A stretch of 12,081 nt of DNA from an uncultured Actinomycetes bacterium (GTDB taxonomy: Bacteria > Actinomycetota > Actinomycetes > Mycobacteriales > Nakamurellaceae), in assembly GCA_937926105.1 (NCBI GenBank), contig CALANS010000142.1, positions 1 through 12,081 on the forward strand. The letters run 5' to 3'. The translations under genes and the position numbers were made by a program. The notes below the pieces were generated by a model, which saw only the letters and a list, made by a program, of their open reading frames with translations, had not been told where the DNA came from and did no database searches. Below, one piece after another: positions 1 to 7,434 of the stretch. Every line of letters starts with the position of its first letter. Positions within the stretch are counted from its first letter, which is position 1.

Positions 1-460
1 CGGTGTAGCCCGCGATGTGCTCCGCCGCGTCGGCGGGGGAATCCAGATAGGCGGCACGGCGGCCCATCACGACGGCGAGTTCTACCTCCCAGTCGGTCTT
101 CACGCTGCCGCGAGGGATCACGACGTCGTCATTGGGGCCGATCACGGTGTTGGGCGTCTTGAGGAACAGGACCGGGCGGGCAGGAGGCTCGGCGCCGGAC
201 TCCGCGGCGTGGGCGGCGTAGTTCATCCCCACACAGATCACCGCGGACGGGCGGGCGATCGGGGCGCCAAGGCGCTGGCCGTCAATGTCAATCCGGGGTA
301 AATTCCCGGTAGCCAGCGCAGCGCGTACCGCACCGATACCGTCCGCGGCCAAAAACGCGCCGTCGATCTCGGCCGTGATCGGGCTGAGATCGTAGGTAAT
401 CCCGTCGTGCAGCACCGCGGGGCGCTCTGATCCGACCATTCCGTAGCGCAGTAGTTCCAT
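1..460 (-). CDS. FAH-family diketo-sugar-acid hydrolase, 3' end missing
   Basis: The reading frame starts at an ATG at 460 and leaves the window at base 1, giving about 153 N-terminal residues of a protein that is usually about 280-290 long. A GAGAAAGG ribosome site lies about 10 nt upstream. Visible family signatures are the GMNYAAHA segment near residue 78, the LFLKTPNTVIGPND segment near 100, and TDWEVELAVVMG near 121, whose Glu-x-Glu pair supplies two of the metal-binding acids in fumarylacetoacetate hydrolase folds. This layout is typical of the 2,4-diketo-3-deoxy-L-fuconate / L-rhamnonate hydrolase group, which cleaves a diketo acid to pyruvate plus lactate in the cytoplasm. It is the third gene of a minus-strand unit behind an SDR and a zinc dehydrogenase, 61 nt after the latter, which fits that role. 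Other FAH activities (ureidoglycolate lyase-like, acylpyruvase) cannot be excluded. The family call is firm and the substrate is inferred. Confidence 0.85.
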   Translation of the reverse strand, partial: MELLRYGMVGSERPAVLHDGITYDLSPITAEIDGAFLAADGIGAVRAALATGNLPRIDIDGQRLGAPIARPSAVICVGMNYAAHAAESGAEPPARPVLFLKTPNTVIGPNDDVVIPRGSVKTDWEVELAVVMGRRAAYLDSPADAAEHIAGYT

Positions 461-521
461 CGCGGAGCGCCTTTCTCGAGTCTTGTGGGACGTCGTTTCG
501 GTTGCGGCAGCGCGCACCCCG

Positions 522-1547
522 TCATCCGTGATCCGGAATCAGCAGAATCCGGGTGCCCCCGCTGTGAGCACGGAGATCCCGGAAGGCCGAAGCGTAGTCT
601 CTCATCGGGCGAATGTCGCGCATGAGGTGCCGCAGCGACAAGCGTCCGTCGAGGTAGAGTTCCTGCACCGCGGTGATGTCCTGCGGGGTAAAGCCGCGTG
701 AGCCGAGCAGCGCCGCTTCCCGCCATAGGAGATCAACGGGACGAATTTCCAACGGCGCCGTCGATGCCGCAACCGTGACGATCCGTGCCTGGAACGTCAC
801 TAGGTCGAGAGCGAGGCGGTCGAGTCCCGGCGCGTCGGCGCACATCAGGACCACATCGACTCCGCCGGGGCAACCACGATCGATCATGGCGCGTGCCCCC
901 GCCAAATCGGCCGCTGCTGCTGCCCCCAGTTCCATGGCAAGATCCAGGCTGCTCTGCCTGCGGACGATAGCGAATGTTCGGCAACCGAGTAGCGCCGACA
1001 GTTGGACGGCATTACTACCGATCCCACCGACTCCAATGACGAGGACATTCTCGCCGGGCCGGACCCCGGCGACTGACGTCAGGGCATGGTACGGCGTCGC
1101 CATGACATCGGTCAGCAGGGCAAGCTCGGCCGGCGGGATCGGCCGGCGAGGCTTGACGAGGGTGCGGACGGGCCGAATGACGAAACTGGCGAGCGCACCT
1201 GGGGAGTCCACCCCCATGCGCACGACGGACGGTCCCAGGTGAGGCCGCCCGCTCTGCGACCAGCTCGACGACGGATCGTTGTCGATGTAGTAAAGTCCGA
1301 CGACGTCGTGAACGGCGAAACCATCGGTGTCGTCGCCGAGCGCCACTATCTCGCCCGCCGCCTCGTGTCCGGGTATCACGGGGAATGTGTCCCCGAACCC
1401 GCCGTCCTGGAGGAAAAGATCGGATCCGCAGAGCCCACACGCCAATACCCGGATCAGCGCTTCCTGTTCGCCGGGCGCGGGCCACTGCCGAGATTGAAGT
1501 TCCGGTTCCAGTGCCTTTCCCGGCAGGACCACCGCATTCCCCCGCAC
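522..1547 (-). CDS. Zinc-type medium-chain dehydrogenase lacking the structural-zinc cysteines
   Basis: This is a medium-chain NAD(P)-dependent alcohol/polyol dehydrogenase of about 341 residues. The catalytic-zinc signatures are present: CGLCGSD with Cys40, and GHEAAGE with His61-Glu62. A Rossmann dinucleotide loop GVGGIG lies at about 172-177. The four-cysteine lobe that binds structural zinc, normally near residues 85-110, is absent. Its place is taken by a Ser/Pro-rich stretch (YYIDNDPSSSWSQSG) with no cysteine. I chose the GTG at 1547, which is one base past the SDR stop; a TTG at 1556 overlapping the SDR by a few bases is an alternative. The frame stays open to 1628, but that part lies inside the SDR gene and resembles nothing in the family. 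It sits between the SDR and FAH genes in one tight transcription unit, so a sugar, aldonate or deoxy-sugar-acid substrate is likely. The substrate is unknown. Confidence 0.9.
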   Translation of the reverse strand: MRGNAVVLPGKALEPELQSRQWPAPGEQEALIRVLACGLCGSDLFLQDGGFGDTFPVIPGHEAAGEIVALGDDTDGFAVHDVVGLYYIDNDPSSSWSQSGRPHLGPSVVRMGVDSPGALASFVIRPVRTLVKPRRPIPPAELALLTDVMATPYHALTSVAGVRPGENVLVIGVGGIGSNAVQLSALLGCRTFAIVRRQSSLDLAMELGAAAAADLAGARAMIDRGCPGGVDVVLMCADAPGLDRLALDLVTFQARIVTVAASTAPLEIRPVDLLWREAALLGSRGFTPQDITAVQELYLDGRLSLRHLMRDIRPMRDYASAFRDLRAHSGGTRILLIPDHG

Positions 1548-1548
1548 C

Positions 1549-2247
1549 TCAGTCAATGAGGAAACCCCCGTTGATATCGACGACCTCTCCCGTAATATAT
1601 GACGACCGATCCGAGGCCAGGAAGGCAACGAGGTCCGCGATGTCCTGGGGTTGGCCCAGTCGACCGACCGGAATAAACTTCACGAAATCCCGCATGTCGG
1701 AGATCATCGGCGTGTCGATCAATGCCGGGGCCAGAGCATTAACGGTGACTCCCGAGGCGGCGAACTGCTTCGCAAGGCCCTTGGCAACCGCCATCGCCCC
1801 CGCCTTCGCGGCCGCATAAGCGAGAGTGTCGCGGGCACCCCCCGTCTTGCCAGCGCTTGAGCCCATGATGATGACCCGCCCGTAGCCGCGCTCGGCCATC
1901 GCCGGCAGGACCCGTTGCGCGCAAAGGAAAACGCTGGTCAGATTCACGGCGAGCACGGTGTCCCAGTCTTCGCGCGTGATCTCACTCAGCGCCTGCACTC
2001 GGTAGATCCCCGCATTGCAGACGAGAATATCGACGGGTCCGTGCGCCTCCTCGAACCCCGCGACAGCCTGATCTACGCTCGCTTGATCCGTGACGTCCAT
2101 CCGCATTCCGAAAAGGCCGGGAACGTCCGGGGCCACGAGGTCCCCTACGCCCACCATCGCCCCGTTGAAAGCGAGGGTCTGTGCGATCGCCAATCCGATC
2201 CCACGACCGCCGCCCGTGACCAGCGCCGTCCGTCCCGAGAGATTCAT
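1549..2247 (-). CDS. SDR-family dehydrogenase, probably 2-keto-3-deoxy-sugar-acid dehydrogenase
   Basis: A classical short-chain dehydrogenase of 232 residues. Visible elements in order: TGGGRGIG cofactor loop (11-18), an acidic Asp36 at the end of the second strand that favours NAD over NADP, CNAG (77-80), catalytic Ser130/Ser131, and Tyr144-x3-Lys148. The C-terminal DINGGFLID end is typical. In known L-rhamnose and L-fucose oxidative pathways such an SDR oxidises 2-keto-3-deoxy acids at C4, and the next-but-one gene encodes the matching FAH-type hydrolase, so I infer that role. The ATG at 2247 is preferred over the upstream in-frame start at 2286 because the SDR fold begins immediately after it. 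There is no Shine-Dalgarno sequence before it. A TATACT hexamer ends exactly 6 nt upstream, which suggests a leaderless mRNA. It is the first gene of the minus-strand unit. The family is certain and the substrate is inferred. Confidence 0.92.
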   Translation of the reverse strand: MNLSGRTALVTGGGRGIGLAIAQTLAFNGAMVGVGDLVAPDVPGLFGMRMDVTDQASVDQAVAGFEEAHGPVDILVCNAGIYRVQALSEITREDWDTVLAVNLTSVFLCAQRVLPAMAERGYGRVIIMGSSAGKTGGARDTLAYAAAKAGAMAVAKGLAKQFAASGVTVNALAPALIDTPMISDMRDFVKFIPVGRLGQPQDIADLVAFLASDRSSYITGEVVDINGGFLID

Positions 2248-2253
2248 GGGCAG

Positions 2254-2259
2254 AGTATA
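2254..2259 (-). promoter_or_regulatory. -10 element of the SDR unit, leaderless
   Basis: On the minus strand TATACT is followed by CTGCCC and then the ATG of the SDR gene. A start point at the A of the ATG fits the usual spacing. No good -35 hexamer is seen 16-18 nt further upstream, and no ribosome-binding site exists before the ATG. Confidence 0.5.
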
Positions 2260-2265
2260 GCCACA

Positions 2266-2281
2266 ATCGGATGGAACCGAT
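2266..2281. promoter_or_regulatory. Inverted repeat in the SDR promoter, possible operator
   Basis: ATCGG-N6-CCGAT is a perfect 5-bp dyad occupying the -35/spacer position of the SDR promoter. It is unlike the LacI-type sites elsewhere in the window, so if real it would be read by another regulator. Arms this short can arise by chance. Confidence 0.25.
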
Positions 2282-2365
2282 ACCATAAATACACGTCAGA
2301 CTCGTGACGACCAGTACCGCGGCGCAGCCACGGAAAACGCCATCAGAGCGGCGCCGGTGCAGCTA

Positions 2366-2394
2366 TTGACGGGGCCATCCGCCATTGCTAACTT
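2366..2394 (+). promoter_or_regulatory. Sigma-70-type promoter of the 2536-5096 operon
   Basis: TTGACG (2366-2371), a 17-nt spacer, and TAACTT (2389-2394). The predicted start is near 2401, leaving a leader of about 135 nt before the ATG at 2536. The same design, TTGACA-17-TAACAT, precedes the gene at 11986. Confidence 0.65.
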
Positions 2395-2404
2395 CGGTTT
2401 AGAC

Positions 2405-2418
2405 TGGAGACGTTTTCA
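2405..2418. promoter_or_regulatory. LacI/CcpA-type operator
   Basis: TGGAGACGTTTTCA matches the LacI-family palindrome TGNAANCGNTTNCA at 9 of 10 fixed positions, with the central CG present. It starts about 4 nt after the predicted start point, where a bound repressor would block the polymerase. Related sites lie at 10996-11009 and 11951-11964. Confidence 0.55.
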
Positions 2419-2535
2419 ACGCGGCCGAAAACCTCCCCGATGGGCTATCACTCCCATCCGCTCCGGCGATGTCGCGGGGCGGAACGGTCGCGACGCGGCG
2501 TCGGAAAACCGGGAACTAGCAAGGAGTTCACAACG

Positions 2536-3636
2536 ATGGCGAAGCTGGACATCCCCTGGGAAACGCACACCGTGCTCGGTCGAAAGATCCGCGGCGGCTC
2601 ATACGAAGACCAATCCATCGGCACCCCGCACAAGATCGAGGAGGCGCTGCGGCTGCACGACTGGCAGACCGCCGCCGACCTCGCCCAGTACTTCGTCGTC
2701 GAAGCCAAGGTCTGTCACGACCTTTACGGTCAGTGGCTCGGAGATATCCGCGAGTTCCTGTACAGCAAGGAGGTCGCGGTCGAAGATCTCCGGGAAGCCG
2801 AAGAACGCATCATCGCCATTTTGCACCTTCCGGACGGTACCCCGTGGGATCGGGACCGGGTCTGGGGCGAGTTCAACTCACTCATCGCAGAGTTTGTCGG
2901 CCTCGCCGGAACGGAACAGGACGAAGGACGCCTCATCGGCCTACTCAATAACTTCGTCTCGACGTGGCGCCGCTGCCACGACCGGCAGGTGGACCAGATC
3001 ACGGGGCTCATGAACGAGGTCGTCACCCGTTTCGGTGATGAGGCAATCGGGCCTATGTACGACCACATCCTGGTCCCTTGGTTCAAGGAGCGCTACAGCG
3101 AATTCGATGTTGACAAACACTCCTGGGAAGATGCACTGAAGCTCAACATGATGGTCGCCTTCGAGGCGATGCGCGGCCATCTGTGCGGCCCGGGGCGCAT
3201 GGGCGATATTGAATTCTCCGATCTGCCGGATCGCTATGTCCTGGCATTCAATCCGTGCGGATCCGGAGGACGAAATGTCCGGGGCGATGAAATAGAAGGC
3301 ACCCCGCCCCGCACCGAAGCGCCGTACAACTGGCGGCTCACACAGGAGCCGGCGCCCTGGAACCACTTCAAACCCGGTGTGTGCCTCTATTGCGCGCACT
3401 GCATCGTGCTGACCGAGATCATGACGATCGACGCGTTCGGCTACCCGGTGCGCGCCGTCGAACCGACCCGCCCCGGAGCGGTCGAAGAAGACGGAAGCGC
3501 CGCCAAGTCCCGATGGATCATGTTCAAAGATCCGGCGAATGTGCCGGAAGAGTACTACACGCGGGTTGGGCGCACGAAGCCGCCGGCAATCGGTTCGATC
3601 GCCTGCGGCGGGGAGCCGAGAGCTTCCTCGATGTGA
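2536..3636 (+). CDS. Unrecognised protein with a C-terminal cysteine cluster
   Basis: I do not recognise this 366-residue protein. The ATG at 2536 is chosen because AAGGAG lies 9 nt upstream. The frame is open back to 2440, but that part overlaps the leader and has no coding look. Residues about 30-230 are Leu/Glu/Arg/Trp-rich and look mostly helical. There is no signal peptide or membrane segment, so it should be cytoplasmic. The last 130 residues hold NPCGSGGR (Cys241) and CLYCAHC (Cys283, Cys286, His288, Cys289), a spacing able to hold zinc or another metal. They are followed by a FGYPVR segment and a KSRWIMFKDP-x4-PEEYY-x-RVG block. Its TGA overlaps the GTG of the isomerase-fold gene by 4 nt, so the two are probably translationally coupled and may act together. 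A role as metal-dependent enzyme or partner subunit is inference only. Confidence 0.9.
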   Translation: MAKLDIPWETHTVLGRKIRGGSYEDQSIGTPHKIEEALRLHDWQTAADLAQYFVVEAKVCHDLYGQWLGDIREFLYSKEVAVEDLREAEERIIAILHLPDGTPWDRDRVWGEFNSLIAEFVGLAGTEQDEGRLIGLLNNFVSTWRRCHDRQVDQITGLMNEVVTRFGDEAIGPMYDHILVPWFKERYSEFDVDKHSWEDALKLNMMVAFEAMRGHLCGPGRMGDIEFSDLPDRYVLAFNPCGSGGRNVRGDEIEGTPPRTEAPYNWRLTQEPAPWNHFKPGVCLYCAHCIVLTEIMTIDAFGYPVRAVEPTRPGAVEEDGSAAKSRWIMFKDPANVPEEYYTRVGRTKPPAIGSIACGGEPRASSM

Positions 3637-5096
3637 CACCGATAGAACCGCTGGCGGCAGGGCCAGACCACCGTCACCCACCGGCGAGTCGCGTCCCGGA
3701 ACTCTTGGCGCCCGGCCCGATACGCATCGCGATAGTCGGCCTCACCTGGGATTTTTTCGCGGTTTCCACCGATGTGGACCTCGCCGCGCTGCAACATTCG
3801 CTCCTCGACGAACTCGCCGACCAGCTGAAACACGACGCCGACATCTGCTTCCGCGCCCAGCTATCGGCTATTCCCGGCGAGCGGGTCCGCCAGGGGTTCC
3901 ACGATGCCCGGCCGGATGCCGTCATCGTCATGAGCACCATGGCGGCGCCAACGCCTCCGGTGACGCAGCTGCTGGCGCAGGCCCCGGAGATTCCGGTCGT
4001 CGCTCTCGCGCTGCGCACGGGTCGGGCGCGGCCCGGGCCGGACTACACGCACAGCGACATCGTGACCGACGGCGGGACGGTAGGGACGCCCCAATTGACC
4101 AGCGTGCTTCTTCGCAACGGCCACCGCGTCGTGCCGGTGCTCGGTGACCTGACGGATCCGCTGCCGATCCGCCGTGCCGTCATGGCGGCCGGTACGGCGG
4201 GCAGGGTACGGCACAGCCGCATCGGACGTCTTGGCGGAATTCTCACCGGCTACGAGAGCGTGGACGTCGATGTGGCCGCTCTCGAATCCGAACTCGGTCT
4301 GACCGTCGTCGACATACCCGCTGCGGAATTCCGCGATGTTTTCCGCAGCCAGCAGGCCCGCGACGTCGAGGCCGAGATGTGGCGGCTGAGCGGCCAGTAC
4401 CGCGTCCAGCTGCCCGCCGAAACCCTGGAGGCGACGTCACGGTCGGTGCTGTCGCTCGCAGAGATTGTCGACCGCTACGAGTTGGACGCCGGCGCCTTCA
4501 ACTGCCACGTACCGGAAATCCGGCTGAGGGATCTCGGCTTTGCGCAGTGTGTGGCATTGGGCGAGTCGACGAGTTTCGGCATCCCCTGGACCTGCACCGG
4601 CGACATGCTGGGGGCGATCGCCATGCTGGTGACGAAGCGGCTGTCGGGCGTCGCCCTCTACCACGAGTTCGAGCACTACGCGGCGGCGGAGGACTGCTTC
4701 GTCATCGCCAATTCCGGCGAGCACGACGCCGCCTTTGGGTCCGCGCACGAGACCCCCATCATGGATCTGAACCCGTGGTGGCCATCCGGTGCCAGCGTGC
4801 AAACGACTCCGCCGCCTGGGCCGGCCACCGCCGTGGGATTCGCATGGCTCGGCGCCGAACGCGGATCCCGTATCGTTGCGGCCTCCGGAACGTTTCACCC
4901 GTCCCCGTACCGGCGCACGGGCACGACACACGCCGCGTTCCGCTTCGACGACCCGGCCGGGCTCGGTCAGCAGGCACGGTGGCAGCGGTGGTGCCGAGCA
5001 GGGGTGAACCATCACTCGGCGCTGACCAGAGGCGCGTTCGCTGACGGCGCGGCCACTGTCGCCGAACTGCTGGGCATCGACGCGACGATCGTCTAG
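3633..5096 (+). CDS. Divergent L-fucose/L-arabinose isomerase-fold protein
   Basis: The GTG at 3633 overlaps the preceding stop (GTGA) and gives 487 residues. The N-terminal half carries alternating strand/helix segments. The C-terminal half resembles the catalytic domain of the L-fucose/L-arabinose isomerase fold: a TCTGDMLGA segment (Asp324), HEFEH (344-348), ANSGEHD (Glu363, His364) and a late GVNHH motif (His460-461). Canonical members isomerise aldoses and ketoses with two metal-binding Glu/Asp residues. By eye the first of these, the Glu in the xEGD motif, aligns with Thr322 here, and the usual His after the second acid is replaced in SGEHD. The fold assignment is moderately firm, but isomerase activity is not assured. 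It may act on an unusual sugar acid or be a non-isomerase relative. It is coupled to the cysteine-cluster protein and shares its LacI-type operator. It ends about 93 nt from the convergent dehydratase gene, with no clear terminator between them. Confidence 0.8.
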   Translation: MTPIEPLAAGPDHRHPPASRVPELLAPGPIRIAIVGLTWDFFAVSTDVDLAALQHSLLDELADQLKHDADICFRAQLSAIPGERVRQGFHDARPDAVIVMSTMAAPTPPVTQLLAQAPEIPVVALALRTGRARPGPDYTHSDIVTDGGTVGTPQLTSVLLRNGHRVVPVLGDLTDPLPIRRAVMAAGTAGRVRHSRIGRLGGILTGYESVDVDVAALESELGLTVVDIPAAEFRDVFRSQQARDVEAEMWRLSGQYRVQLPAETLEATSRSVLSLAEIVDRYELDAGAFNCHVPEIRLRDLGFAQCVALGESTSFGIPWTCTGDMLGAIAMLVTKRLSGVALYHEFEHYAAAEDCFVIANSGEHDAAFGSAHETPIMDLNPWWPSGASVQTTPPPGPATAVGFAWLGAERGSRIVAASGTFHPSPYRRTGTTHAAFRFDDPAGLGQQARWQRWCRAGVNHHSALTRGAFADGAATVAELLGIDATIV

Positions 5097-5189
5097 GCCG
5101 CCAGTGACGCCGCGCCACGACACTCAGCGCGCATGACGCCGCGCAGTGCCGGACACCAGCCGGTCAGCCCTTGTCGGGTCAGCAGTAGA

Positions 5190-6401
5190 TCACGAACCGG
5201 ACGACCACTGACCATCTTCCGTGAGCAACGACCCGAGGACGCCCTCGTCAATCGACACCCCGATGCCCGGCTTCGTGAGATCAGGCGTCAGCCTGCCATT
5301 CTCGGCCACCGTATTCCCCGAGGTCAGCTTCCAGAATAACTCGTTACCGGTATCCGGTTCGACATCGGGAAAATACTCGACGACGGGACACACATGCGGA
5401 GACTGGCTGAAGATGAGCGCCAGATTATGTGCTTCGTTGCTATGCGGTACCAGCGGAAGACCGGCGGCCTCTGCCATCGCCGCAATCTTCCGAGCTTCCG
5501 TGAGCCCGCCCACCCGGTTGATGTCTGGCTGCAGCACATCGGTGGCGCGGAGTTTGATCAACTCCGCGAAATCCCACTTGGTGTAGCTGTGCTCGCCGCA
5601 GGAAAATCTCTGACCCGGCACCCGCTCCCGCAACTCGGCGTAGCGGTCCACCAGTTCCGGCATCAGCGGCTCTTCGATCCACGAAAGGTTCAGGTCCTGC
5701 AGAAGTTTGGCCATCTCCACCGCGTAGCCGAAGTCCCAGCCCATGTAGGCGTCCGCGGCGATTTCCACCTCGTCCCCCACCGCCGCGCGCACCGTCTCCA
5801 CCAACCGGCGATTCGCATGCATCCCCGCGGCGCCGTCAGCCGGCCCGAAGCCGAAACGCTGCTTGAGACGGGTAAAACCCTGCGCCACATACCCCTTGGC
5901 CTCCTCGGCCAACTCATCGAGGTCTTCCAACGCGTAGAGCCTGGACACGTAGGCGGGGGCGAAAGACCGAGTCGGGCCGCCGAGAAGCTCTGCTACGGAA
6001 CGACCATCGAGGTGCCCGTGCGCGTCCCAGCAGGCGATGTCAATCGCGGACAGCGCGGTGACGGCAGAGCCGCTTCGCCCGAACCGCACCAATGTCCGGT
6101 ACATACGCTGCCACAGCGCCTCGTGCGCACGCACGGACTGGCCGACGGCCAAATCGGTCAGATAGTCCTCGACAATGTGCTTCGCCGCACCGGAGAACGC
6201 GCCCGCAGTTCCGAAACCGACGGCGCCATCGTCGGTTTCCACCTCGACGACCGTGCAGAATGTCGGGCCAAACCAGCCGCCTCGACGGGTGGCAAAGTCC
6301 TCAAAGATGGAAGCGTTGGTCACGAGGTTGCGCCGCAATGTCGCCGGCGCCCGGCTGAAACCCACGTTCCTGGCTCGAACCCTGGTGATGATCCCGCTCA
6401 T
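5190..6401 (-). CDS. Enolase-superfamily sugar-acid dehydratase, RhmD-like
   Basis: A 403-residue mandelate racemase/muconate lactonizing-type protein. Visible catalytic layout: Lys180 in RLKQRFGFGP, metal ligands Asp217 (ADAYM), Glu243 (WIEEP) and Glu270 (CGEHS), Asp293 (QPDINRVGG) and His320 (VPHSNEAHN), the probable Asp-His acid/base pair. A GPADGAAGM segment before the first metal ligand is close to L-rhamnonate dehydratase and to the other complete copy in this window (9608-10750). The expected reaction is Mg-dependent beta-elimination of water from an aldonate to a 2-keto-3-deoxy acid. An excellent AGGAGG ribosome site lies 7 nt before the ATG at 6401. It is the last gene of the minus-strand unit, 34 nt after the zinc dehydrogenase. 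The substrate could be rhamnonate, fuconate, galactonate or another acid and cannot be chosen from sequence alone. Confidence 0.9.
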   Translation of the reverse strand: MSGIITRVRARNVGFSRAPATLRRNLVTNASIFEDFATRRGGWFGPTFCTVVEVETDDGAVGFGTAGAFSGAAKHIVEDYLTDLAVGQSVRAHEALWQRMYRTLVRFGRSGSAVTALSAIDIACWDAHGHLDGRSVAELLGGPTRSFAPAYVSRLYALEDLDELAEEAKGYVAQGFTRLKQRFGFGPADGAAGMHANRRLVETVRAAVGDEVEIAADAYMGWDFGYAVEMAKLLQDLNLSWIEEPLMPELVDRYAELRERVPGQRFSCGEHSYTKWDFAELIKLRATDVLQPDINRVGGLTEARKIAAMAEAAGLPLVPHSNEAHNLALIFSQSPHVCPVVEYFPDVEPDTGNELFWKLTSGNTVAENGRLTPDLTKPGIGVSIDEGVLGSLLTEDGQWSSGS

Positions 6402-6435
6402 CTCAATTCCTCCTCACACGCCGCGAGCCGCTCGT

Positions 6436-7392
6436 TCACACCGGACCGAAAACCAGCACCGACTTCAACGCGGACACGTCGCCGTCCACCAGCCGATCGA
6501 ACTCCGCGCCGCCTTCGTCGAAGGGGAGCACCCGCACGGCCGTCATCGGAACGTCGCCTACCAGTTCGGCGGCATAACGGAAGTCGTCGTTCGAGTAGCA
6601 GAATGAGCCGACGACAGACTTCTCTGTCCGGATGAAGTCCAGTCCGTCGGTATCCACGCCGGGATCCGCGAGCCCGAGCCAGATCGCGGTACCACCCGGC
6701 CGTATCGCAGCAACGCTCGCGCGCCGCGCGGCGGTGCTGCCGACGCTGTCGTACACGACGTCGTATTCACCGTCCAACGTGTTGGTCACCAGATCCGCCG
6801 CGGAATCGACGGCGATGCGGCGACGATCCGCGGCCCGATCGGCGACGGTGACGTGGAGCGCCCCACGACGCCGCGCCGTGAATGCGGACAAGAAGCCGAT
6901 CGGGCCACCGCCGATGACCCCGACCCGCGCGGGGTCCGGAACCCGCGTCGCCGCCAGCCTTGTCGCGTGGCAAGCGTTGGCGAGCGGCTCGATCAGGGCT
7001 CCTTGAATAAAGGACATCTCGTCGGGCATCGGGAGGCAACTGGCCTCGGGAACCGCGAGCCGCTCGGCGAAGGCGCCGGGGCGCTGGATGCCGACGATCA
7101 CCCTGTTGCGGCAGACGTTGACCTGCCCTCGCAGGCACGAGGCACACCTCATGCAACCGGCGAGCGGGTTCACGACGACTCGTTCGCCGGTGTCGACGCG
7201 CACGCCGGCGAACTCGTGCCCCATGATCAGCGGCGGCTTCCGGAAGCCGCCCGGCGCCGTGACCCCGTGGATCTCCGATCCACATATGCCCACCGCCGCA
7301 ACCTCGACAATCACCTCACCCGCGGCGGTGGTGGGCTCTGGAACGTCGTGCAGTTTCAGATGCGGTGAGCCGACGTATACCCATGCTTTCAT
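6436..7392 (-). CDS. Zinc-dependent sugar/polyol dehydrogenase
   Basis: A 318-residue medium-chain dehydrogenase that looks fully equipped, unlike the one at 522-1547. Catalytic zinc ligands: Cys37 (GICGSE), His59-Glu60 (GHEF) and Glu135 (IEPLA). Structural zinc site: Cys80, Cys83, Cys86 and Cys94. The Rossmann loop GGGPIG is at 161-166. The ATG at 7392 is preferred because an AGGG sequence lies about 5 nt upstream and the family begins with MKAW; a GTG two codons upstream (7398) is possible. Relatives include threonine, sorbitol and galactonate-pathway dehydrogenases. At about 318 residues it is slightly short for the family (about 340-350), with no obvious missing motif. It lies 42 nt after the DapA-like gene and 34 nt before the dehydratase gene. 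NAD-linked oxidation of a sugar, aldonate or aldolase-derived aldehyde is the likely role. The substrate is unknown. Confidence 0.92.
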   Translation of the reverse strand: MKAWVYVGSPHLKLHDVPEPTTAAGEVIVEVAAVGICGSEIHGVTAPGGFRKPPLIMGHEFAGVRVDTGERVVVNPLAGCMRCASCLRGQVNVCRNRVIVGIQRPGAFAERLAVPEASCLPMPDEMSFIQGALIEPLANACHATRLAATRVPDPARVGVIGGGPIGFLSAFTARRRGALHVTVADRAADRRRIAVDSAADLVTNTLDGEYDVVYDSVGSTAARRASVAAIRPGGTAIWLGLADPGVDTDGLDFIRTEKSVVGSFCYSNDDFRYAAELVGDVPMTAVRVLPFDEGGAEFDRLVDGDVSALKSVLVFGPV

Positions 7393-7434
7393 GAACACCC
7401 TGCCCGTCGCGTTGTGTAATGGATGTGCGTCACA

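Noticed and set aside
2427..2437. The 11-mer GAAAACCTCCC occurs upstream of the 2536 gene and, in sense orientation, upstream of the LacI-type gene (9576-9586).
   Set aside because: An 11-base match between two places in 12 kb is expected by chance. At 9574-9587 only one half resembles the LacI-type operator (TGAAAAC) and the central CG is lost.
2941..3681. Minus-strand open frame of 246 residues opposite the cysteine-cluster gene.
   Set aside because: It is a shadow frame produced by GC-rich codon use. The plus-strand gene has the ribosome site, promoter and coupled neighbour.
5097..5189. Convergent gap with a repeated TGACGCCGCGC (5105-5115 and 5134-5144) and short GC stems, considered as a bidirectional terminator.
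   Set aside because: Stems are only 4-5 bp, there is no T-run, and short GC-rich direct repeats are common at this base composition.
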